NCBI GenBank assembly: GCA_964584775.1
Contig: CAZPBC010000055.1
Coordinates: forward strand, 1-12,358
From: CAZPBC01 sp964584775
GTDB taxonomy: Bacteria; Chlamydiota; Chlamydiia; Chlamydiales; SLFE01
Direction of reading: 5' to 3'
DNA: 12,358 bases
Shown here: in pieces, positions 6,898 to 12,358 of the stretch
Layout: each line of letters starts with the position of its first letter
Position numbering within the stretch: position 1 is the first letter of the stretch
Made by a program: the position numbers and the translations under genes
Notes under the pieces: generated by a model
Databases searched by the model: none
What the model saw: only the letters and a program-made list of their open reading frames with translations
Told to the model about the DNA's origin: nothing

Positions 6898-7073
6898 AAA
6901 AGGTGCTATTAGACAAAAGGCTTGCCGAACTGCAGTTTGAGCAGGATCAGCTCCTTGCAGAGCTTTCTCACACCGATGAGTTGATGAGAAAAGTCGGCTT
7001 TGTCGGTGGAATTCAGGCGATGAAACGCGCGGCTGAAGAGGTGGTCGATCTAGACCTGGGAGGTGAGATATGA
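6894..7073 (+). CDS. Small leucine-zipper protein B, second tandem paralogue
   Basis: This 59-residue protein begins at ATG 6894, overlapping the previous stop (ATGA), and ends at TGA 7071-7073, which overlaps the next ATG in the same way. It begins MKKVLLDKRLAELQF and keeps the family positions: L6, L13, L20, E23-L24, D28, L30, G35-F36, G39, A47 and E49. Position 27 is Thr, where A and C have Leu. A GFVGG turn separates the zipper helix from the second helix. GAGTTTGAGG just upstream can serve as an RBS, but translational coupling is likely. At this size, below many gene callers' cut-offs, it is easily missed in automatic annotation. Confidence 0.8.
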   Translation: MKKVLLDKRLAELQFEQDQLLAELSHTDELMRKVGFVGGIQAMKRAAEEVVDLDLGGEI

Positions 7074-7273
7074 GAGAGCAAGATCTCATTGAAAAGAAGA
7101 GAGAACTCGAATTCGAAAACTGTTCACTGCGTGCTGAGCTCGCCGATTTAGATACATTGATGAGAATGGCAGGATTTTCCAATGGGTTGGAAACGGTGAA
7201 GATCACAGCCCAAGAGATCGTCCGCTACTCAGAAGATCACCGTTATGAGATCGATGATGACTTAGCTGCCTGA
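7070..7273 (+). CDS. Small leucine-zipper protein C, third tandem paralogue
   Basis: This 67-residue acidic protein starts at ATG 7070 in an ATGA overlap with protein B, with GGGAGGTGAG just upstream as RBS. Leu at 6, 13, 20 and 27 forms the heptad zipper. GFSNG (35-39) marks the turn and the second helix carries A47 and E49. It has a longer acidic tail (DDDLAA end) than its two neighbours. The three proteins share numbering exactly over the first 50 residues, which points to tandem duplication and to a likely hetero-oligomer. Its last 31 bases overlap the 3' end of trhO on the opposite strand. Confidence 0.82.
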   Translation: MREQDLIEKKRELEFENCSLRAELADLDTLMRMAGFSNGLETVKITAQEIVRYSEDHRYEIDDDLAA

Positions 7274-8211
7274 CGGTAGTGGTAAGCTTTTCGAAAGGGC
7301 TTATGCGGATTTTGGTGTGCGTAGGGGCGAACACGGGGCGCCTCACAGCACACAGAACTGCAGCAGCCCTTCTCTTTTTTGATGCATTCTGGACAAGCTA
7401 GAAACAGGTCGTTACAGTCCATGTTCGCACAGTTGTAATAGTCTTCGGTCGGTGCCCCGCAGGCGTGGCATTTTCCAATGACTTCGTGTTTGTCGTCACT
7501 AATGGGAACGGTCATTCGGTCGTCAAAGACGAAGAGTTTTCCCAACCAGTGGTCACTTCCCATCTTGAGTCCGTAGTTGATCACACCGCCATCCAGCTGG
7601 TAGATCTTTTTAAAGCCGAGCTGCTTGAGGTAAGCGGAGTAGAGCTCGCAGCGGATACCGCCTGTGCAGTACATCATGACGGGCTTTTCTGGGGAGTCGG
7701 TCTCCTCTCTTAGGTTCTGGGCGTACTCTTTGAATTCGCGGAAGGTTCTATAGGCAGGAAGCTCAGCCCCTTCGAAGTGGCCGACCTTCCACTCATAATC
7801 GTTACGCACGTCGATCATGATGTGGTCATCAGAGGTTTCCATCATCTTTTTCCAGTTTTCAGGAGAGAGGTGGATTCCGGTCTCTTTCATATCGACTTTC
7901 GTGTCGAGAGCCACGATCTGCTCGCGGTACTTGATTTTCAGCTTGAAAAACGCATGCTCTTCCCAGGTATGGACCTTGATCTGCATGCCCTGGAATTCTT
8001 TTTTTCCTTGAAGCCACTCGATGTAGGTCGGGGCATCCTTTTCGTGGATGCTCATTTGTCCATTGATCCCCTCTTCAGAGATATAGATGCGGCCACGAGC
8101 GTCGAGTTTTTCTAAAAATTCTTTATGGAGGCGCACTTCTTCCTTAGCATCCTCAATGGGAGAAAAGTGGTAGTACGCTAAAACTTGATAGGGTTGATTT
8201 TCGTTTTTCAT
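7243..8211 (-). CDS. trhO: tRNA uridine(34) hydroxylase TrhO (YceA/UPF0176 rhodanese family)
   Basis: TrhO proteins catalyse O2-dependent 5-hydroxylation of U34 in tRNAs, a step towards wobble modifications. The 322-residue protein matches the family layout. An N-terminal acylphosphatase-like domain (about 8-100, with YISEEGINGQ) precedes a rhodanese domain (about 115-225, with IDVRNDYEW and the active loop CTGGIRCE, catalytic C182). A Cys-rich C-terminal segment (248-289) has CHAC, CANMDC, CPEC, CC and CC groups that probably bind metal. E. coli YceA is about 350 residues, so length is normal. ATG 8211 has no good Shine-Dalgarno sequence. The terminator at 8230-8257 separates it from the gene upstream, so it probably has its own weak promoter or depends on read-through. 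Its 3' end overlaps the small zipper gene C by 31 bases. Confidence 0.95.
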   Translation of the reverse strand: MKNENQPYQVLAYYHFSPIEDAKEEVRLHKEFLEKLDARGRIYISEEGINGQMSIHEKDAPTYIEWLQGKKEFQGMQIKVHTWEEHAFFKLKIKYREQIVALDTKVDMKETGIHLSPENWKKMMETSDDHIMIDVRNDYEWKVGHFEGAELPAYRTFREFKEYAQNLREETDSPEKPVMMYCTGGIRCELYSAYLKQLGFKKIYQLDGGVINYGLKMGSDHWLGKLFVFDDRMTVPISDDKHEVIGKCHACGAPTEDYYNCANMDCNDLFLACPECIKKEKGCCSSVCCEAPRVRPYAHQNPHKPFRKAYHYRQAAKSSSIS

Positions 8212-8229
8212 AGGTCAACAAGAGTAACA

Positions 8230-8257
8230 GAAAACAGCCACTTTTTCAAGTGGCTGT
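8230..8257 (-). terminator. Intrinsic terminator after the DUF1761 gene
   Basis: A perfect 10-bp stem, ACAGCCACTT (8234-8243) with AAGTGGCTGT (8248-8257), closes a 4-base loop. On the minus strand it is followed by TTTTCTGTT. It lies 24 bases past the DUF1761 stop and 22 bases before the trhO start. Confidence 0.85.
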
Positions 8258-8281
8258 ATATAGGGAATGTTTAGCCTGGAT

Positions 8282-8692
8282 TTAAGCCATCATGGCGAGA
8301 ATTCCGCCCATGACGACGTAACTGATGAGCTCTTCACCTGTGGTGAGGAGGAACATCGCGCAGGATTTCCCAGAAAAGATCACACCTTGGACCGTAGCGG
8401 TAGCGACAAAGCCAAGCCAAATCCAAAAGCCGAGGCAGGCCCCTGTCCAGATATCGGTGATGCCAAGGGCTTGGATGAGAGCCGAAAAGACCAAGGCAAT
8501 CAATAGAACCACCAGGAAGTAGTAGCCTAGGGTGACCCACTTGTTTCCCATTTCCTTCTCGTCCATCCCAGAAATCTTCATCCAGGTTTTCCCGAGAACA
8601 GCGGGTGAATAGTAAGTCATGCCAATCGCCATACGCACGACAGCAGCGACGATAATGGCAAAGTAGTTAAGTGATGAAAAATCTAAACTCAT
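8282..8692 (-). CDS. DUF1761 family small membrane protein
   Basis: The product is 136 residues with four TM helices (about 8-28, 53-75, 82-104 and 115-135). The N-terminal stretch, NYFAIIVAAVVRMAIG followed by TYYSPAVLGKTWMK, is typical of DUF1761 (the family's N-x-x-A-I ... WYSP-x-x-F-G-K-x-W pattern). The family has no established biochemical role. ATG 8692 is chosen because AGGAGG (8699-8704, minus strand) lies 6 bases upstream; the in-frame ATG at 8749 would add 19 residues absent from the family. It is the only gene between a perfect inverted repeat upstream and a strong terminator downstream, so it is probably monocistronic. Confidence 0.88.
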   Translation of the reverse strand: MSLDFSSLNYFAIIVAAVVRMAIGMTYYSPAVLGKTWMKISGMDEKEMGNKWVTLGYYFLVVLLIALVFSALIQALGITDIWTGACLGFWIWLGFVATATVQGVIFSGKSCAMFLLTTGEELISYVVMGGILAMMA

Positions 8693-8766
8693 GTCAATCC
8701 TCCTTTGAAGAATCAGTAGTGGAAAAACTGATCCATTCACTTCCCCCATCTTCTCGATCTTTATTG

Positions 8767-8836
8767 TTTAGTTAGCGACCTTTCGAAAACCCTCTACTAC
8801 GAGAGTATGCTGGTTTTCGAAAGGTCGCTAACTAAA
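8767..8836. repeat. Perfect 25-bp inverted repeat with 20-base spacer
   Basis: Bases 8767-8791 are the exact reverse complement of 8812-8836. Each arm contains the palindrome TTTCGAAA. The spacer (8792-8811) can form a small inner stem (CTCT with AGAG). No T-tract follows on either strand, so it is not a standard intrinsic terminator. It lies between the MscS-type gene's 3' end and the DUF1761 gene's 5' end. Confidence 0.95.
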
Positions 8837-8837
8837 T

Positions 8838-8861
8838 CAAAAATCTTCATGAATCTGAAGA
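8838..8861 (-). terminator. Weak intrinsic terminator after the MscS-type gene
   Basis: On the minus strand a 6-bp stem (TCTTCA / TGAAGA, 8844-8861) with a 6-base loop is followed by TTTTTGAT. The stem is short and AT-rich, so efficiency is doubtful. The 25-bp inverted repeat lies immediately downstream. Confidence 0.45.
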
Positions 8862-8872
8862 AATTGAATAGG

Positions 8873-11068
8873 TCAGTCTTTCCAGCTATCCACTATTTCA
8901 CTTAACTGATTTTTTTCAAAGAGAGATTTTACATGAAGATCGAGCTGAGGGTAGGGGATCTCGATCTCGTTTTTGGTGAGTGCTTCGTGAATGGCCCAGA
9001 GATAGGCTGATTGGGTGAAAGAGGAGCGTTTTGTCACCGTCTCATCGACCCAGACGACAGCTTTGAACTCAATGGAGCTCGGTCCAAACTCGACAATGTA
9101 GATCCGCGGCTCGGGGATCCAAGGTTTATCTAGGGTAAAGGGTACTTTCTTGACGGCTTCCTTCACGACGCGTTTGACCTCTTCTTTGTCGCTTTTATAA
9201 GAGACTGCAAAGGGGACCTGTACTCGTCGATAAGGCTCTTTCATCGTCCAGTTGATCACCCGTGCGGAGGTGAATTCGGCGTTGGGGACGATGATATCGA
9301 TTCCATCGTTCGTATGAACGAAGGTGGAGCGGACGTTGATCTCCTTGACCTCTCCTTTGACCCCGGATTCCAATTCAACGTAGTCACCCACTTTGAGCTG
9401 GTTTTCGAAGAGAATGATGATTCCGGAGACAAAGTTATTGAAAAGGCTCTGGAGGCCGAATCCGAGACCCACACCGAGCGCTCCAGCAATGAGGACAAAG
9501 TTGGAGAGGTCAAAACCAATGGTGGTGAGAGCGACCAGAATTCCGAAAGCAATGAGGACATACTCCATCAAACGGGTCAGCCGGTAAACCAAAGAGGCTT
9601 TGACTCCCACCCTCTTGTGGAGGACATTTTTAAGTAGGTAGGAAAGGAGTTTCGCTAGCCAGACGACGACAAAGATGATCAGAGCGAGCTCAACAAAGAG
9701 GCCTGCACTGAAGGTGGTGTCACCAATGGAGAAAAGGGGTTTCGAAAGGATCCGTGCAATCCAGCGGTAGGTCCTTTTGATTCCTACCCAGATACCTTCA
9801 ATAAAATCCCGGATCCCACCTCGGATGTCGGTGATCCGGGTGTTGAGGATCTCGATCAAGAATTCTGAGGTTTTGAGTTCGCTTTTGAGTCGGAAAAGAG
9901 AGACGAGAGAACGTTCTGAGCTGATGAGCAGCTCTTCCAGCTCACGCTTCTTGAAGGGGTCGTCTTCCTTGAGATTGGAGAGAGCCGACTCTGTCCGCTC
10001 AATGTGCCTCGTGATGACCCTTTCCCAGTCCTTGATATTTTCTCTGAGTGTTTCAATCACTTCGACCTCTTTCGCAACGCTTTGGCTGAAAGTGTCGAGA
10101 TCGATTTGATCGGGATCTGTGATGAGCTCAATTAAAAGCAGCTTGAGGGTTCCTGCGATGACGGCATTCATGGCAAGGGCATCGCTAAGGGTGGCTTCAA
10201 TCACTTTTTGGGATAGAGCCTGATTTTGCAGCTTTTCCCGTTCTGTGGTTTCTGGAAAAATAAACTGGCTGATGCTCATTGCCTCGACAGATTGGAGTTC
10301 TCCCTTCTCCTTTTGGGCGACTTTTAGAAGGGAGTTGAGCTCATCCTTCGCAGCCTGTTCCTTCTCTTTAGAGGTGTAGAGGTGGGCCGTGGCAAACTCG
10401 ACCTCTTGCCTTAGGTTTGCGAGTTTCTCTCGGTCGTGCTTCAAGCCGACTTTCAGTTGTTTGACATTCTGTTTCGCAAGCTCAATAGAGAGGCGGAGGT
10501 CGATGATTTCAAGGGCAAGTAGGGCTTTCTCGTTCGTTGGAGATTCGATGATATTGTACTTTCTTCTCAGCTGAGAGAGCTGGGTCTGGCCGGAAGTAAT
10601 TTGACGCTCTTTTTCCTCTAGATCTTCATCTTGTGAAGCGACGTCGGAGCTGAGGTTTTCCATCTTCCTGTAGAGACTAATGAGCTCCGAGACAGTGTAG
10701 CGATCGAGAAAAGCGTCGATGGGGGGGTTAGGCTTTGTGGGAGCGTGCTTTGTGTTGACGAGCGCATTGAGGCTTGCAAGGCTCTTTTTGAGGAGAGCCT
10801 TCGCTTTTTCAGCAACCTCTTCAGACAAGCCTTCTAAAACTTGCTCGAGCTCCATTGTCCAGGTTTGTACCTTCTCTTCCAGCTGATCTGGCTTCACCTC
10901 GAAATAGTCAAACCAATCGGGAGTGAGTGTGAAGAGGTCGGGGGGAGGGAGCTCTTTCTGTGCAGGAGGGGGAGCCGCCTGAGCTTCTACCCCTTGGAGA
11001 GGAGAGGTCAGGATGAGGGACAAAAGGGCTGCCCACTGGAAAAGGTGGCGAAAAGATGGGGTATGCAT
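8873..11068 (-). CDS. Large MscS-family mechanosensitive ion channel with periplasmic coiled-coil domain
   Basis: The 731-residue protein begins with a signal peptide (1 to about 29, ending VEAQAA). A long helical, coiled-coil periplasmic domain follows (about 50-440), then membrane helices (about 454-477 and 490-515) and the conserved pore helix with LGVGLGFGLQSLFNN (531-545). The MscS beta domain comes next (KVGDYVELESGVKGEV, then IIVPNAEF) and an alpha/beta C-terminal domain. Such channels open under membrane tension to release solutes at osmotic downshock. The N-terminal extension recalls MscK/YbiO-type large members rather than the 286-residue MscS; exact subfamily is uncertain. ATG 11068 has only a weak GGAAAG RBS, and an in-frame stop lies just upstream, fixing the start. 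It diverges from the rRNA operon, and an inverted repeat begins 11 bases upstream. Confidence 0.93.
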   Translation of the reverse strand: MHTPSFRHLFQWAALLSLILTSPLQGVEAQAAPPPAQKELPPPDLFTLTPDWFDYFEVKPDQLEEKVQTWTMELEQVLEGLSEEVAEKAKALLKKSLASLNALVNTKHAPTKPNPPIDAFLDRYTVSELISLYRKMENLSSDVASQDEDLEEKERQITSGQTQLSQLRRKYNIIESPTNEKALLALEIIDLRLSIELAKQNVKQLKVGLKHDREKLANLRQEVEFATAHLYTSKEKEQAAKDELNSLLKVAQKEKGELQSVEAMSISQFIFPETTEREKLQNQALSQKVIEATLSDALAMNAVIAGTLKLLLIELITDPDQIDLDTFSQSVAKEVEVIETLRENIKDWERVITRHIERTESALSNLKEDDPFKKRELEELLISSERSLVSLFRLKSELKTSEFLIEILNTRITDIRGGIRDFIEGIWVGIKRTYRWIARILSKPLFSIGDTTFSAGLFVELALIIFVVVWLAKLLSYLLKNVLHKRVGVKASLVYRLTRLMEYVLIAFGILVALTTIGFDLSNFVLIAGALGVGLGFGLQSLFNNFVSGIIILFENQLKVGDYVELESGVKGEVKEINVRSTFVHTNDGIDIIVPNAEFTSARVINWTMKEPYRRVQVPFAVSYKSDKEEVKRVVKEAVKKVPFTLDKPWIPEPRIYIVEFGPSSIEFKAVVWVDETVTKRSSFTQSAYLWAIHEALTKNEIEIPYPQLDLHVKSLFEKNQLSEIVDSWKD

Positions 11069-11079
11069 TCTTTCCGCAT

Positions 11080-11153
11080 CTTAAGCCACTGAGCATTATT
11101 CCTCACCCTCCTGTTTTGGAATGGTTTTTCTGGCTGATTTTCAGTGGCTTAAG
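11080..11153. repeat. Perfect 13-bp inverted repeat upstream of the MscS-type gene
   Basis: CTTAAGCCACTGA (11080-11092) and TCAGTGGCTTAAG (11141-11153) are exact inverse copies, 48 bases apart. The proximal arm ends 11 bases from the channel start codon. AATAAT on the minus strand (11095-11100) between the arms could be a -10 element, though no -35 partner is visible. The pair could be an operator or a 5' UTR stem. Confidence 0.85.
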
Positions 11154-11193
11154 TGAGGGGATTTACTAAAGGAAGAGAAAGTTAGAGTTTCTC

Positions 11194-11222
11194 TTGCGCG
11201 ATATGTGTGCTTCGTGTAAATT
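11194..11222 (+). promoter_or_regulatory. Candidate rRNA operon promoter
   Basis: TTGCGC (11194-11199) and TAAATT (11217-11222) are 17 bases apart. The start would be near 11229, upstream of all the antitermination elements, as expected. An 8-bp inverted repeat (11173-11180 with 11188-11195) abuts the -35. A second TTGACC at 11362 lies downstream of boxA and is less likely to be the main promoter. Confidence 0.45.
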
Positions 11223-11268
11223 TGTGGTTTCCTTTCAGCGATTTTTTGCAAATTTTGTAAGGAAATAG

Positions 11269-11300
11269 CTGCCCAGCGAGGCAGTTTTGCTCTTTAGACA
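11269..11300 (+). promoter_or_regulatory. rRNA leader boxB-like hairpin and boxA antitermination element
   Basis: CTGCC (11269-11273) pairs with GGCAG (11280-11284) around a 6-base loop, followed after three bases by TGCTCTTTAGACA (11288-11300). The latter matches the rrn boxA sequence TGCTCTTTAACA with one difference. In rRNA leaders NusB/NusE bind boxA to prevent premature Rho termination. The hairpin followed by TTTT could be read as a weak terminator, but its place directly before boxA favours boxB. Confidence 0.75.
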
Positions 11301-11337
11301 GCACTGATAAGATAATGTAAGAATCAAGACAGAAGCT

Positions 11338-11345
11338 TGTGTGGG
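11338..11345 (+). promoter_or_regulatory. rRNA leader boxC element
   Basis: TGTGTGGG lies 37 bases after boxA and is identical to the boxC sequence I recall from E. coli rrn leaders. A 7-bp hairpin (CAAACCC 11347-11353 with GGGTTTG 11358-11364) follows immediately. Confidence 0.5.
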
Positions 11346-11387
11346 ACAAACCCTTAGGGGTTTGACCTAACAAAATATAAATTCATA

Positions 11388-11415
11388 TTGAATCAAATTG
11401 ATTCAAGAAATTTTT

Positions 11416-11423
<8 letters not shown>
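11388..11423 (+). other. Palindrome and U-rich hairpin at the 16S 5' boundary
   Basis: TTGAATCAAATTGATTCAA (11388-11406) has 9-bp arms around one base. It overlaps a second hairpin, TCAAGAAA (11403-11410) with TTTCTTGA (11416-11423) around five T. The two are mutually exclusive. The mature 16S start (about 11416) lies in the second, so this is probably part of the pre-rRNA processing region. Confidence 0.6.

Positions 11424-12358
<935 letters not shown>

Noticed and set aside
10151..10180. TGGCAAG-N4-TCGCT as a third sigma-54 promoter
   Set aside because: It is inside the channel gene on the opposite strand, with no gene downstream and a poorer -12 match.
10908..11096. 62-residue minus-strand reading frame starting at 11096 with a strong GGAGG upstream, possible leader peptide of the channel gene
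   Set aside because: It overlaps the channel's signal peptide in another frame, is Ser/Pro-rich in the way of shadow frames, and has no recognisable content. A short coupled leader cannot be excluded.
11269..11295. Hairpin plus TTTT as an intrinsic terminator
   Set aside because: The stem is only 5 bp and sits directly before boxA, where a boxB hairpin is expected.
11362..11390. TTGACC with ATATTG as the main rRNA promoter
   Set aside because: It lies downstream of boxA and boxC, which must be transcribed to work, and the -10 is poor. A minor second promoter is still possible.

Overview
The window comes from a member of the order Chlamydiales (phylum Chlamydiota), probably an environmental lineage rather than the Chlamydiaceae. 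The strongest evidence is the partial 16S rRNA gene at the right end. It contains exact copies of two sequences I recall as the order-specific 16S signature primer sites (11455-11471 and 11733-11749). Lineage below order is inference.

Left third (1-4908, + strand): two large, soluble, helix-rich proteins flank a small secreted cysteine-rich peptide. The first (893 aa) ends in a divergent PP2C-type phosphatase domain. The second (596 aa) is mostly helical. They share a Gly-rich basic segment followed by a helical-hairpin motif, so they are paralogues with different ends. The second gene sits behind a close match to a sigma-54 (-24/-12) promoter. Their make-up is what one would expect of lineage-specific, possibly secreted host-interaction proteins, but no secretion signal is proven.

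Middle (4911-8692): a minus-strand pair, a four-TM membrane protein coupled by an ATGA overlap to dapA (lysine/diaminopimelate synthesis), converges on the second large gene with 2 bases between stops. Divergent from this pair is a compact + strand operon of three tiny paralogous leucine-zipper proteins (62, 59 and 67 aa), joined by two ATGA overlaps and headed by a second sigma-54-like promoter. The third small gene overlaps the 3' end of trhO (tRNA U34 hydroxylation) on the minus strand. Upstream of trhO lie a clear intrinsic terminator and a DUF1761 membrane protein gene.

Right third (8693-12358): a perfect 25-bp inverted repeat separates the DUF1761 gene from a large MscS-family mechanosensitive channel gene on the minus strand. 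The channel gene diverges from the rRNA operon. The 347-base interval between them holds a 13-bp inverted repeat next to the channel start, a candidate rRNA promoter, and an rRNA leader with boxB-like, boxA and boxC antitermination elements in order. The 16S gene runs off the window.

The most notable material is the two sigma-54-type promoters about 3.6 kb apart, one driving a large effector-like paralogue and the other a three-gene micro-operon of zipper proteins. I do not recognise any of these proteins as a named family.
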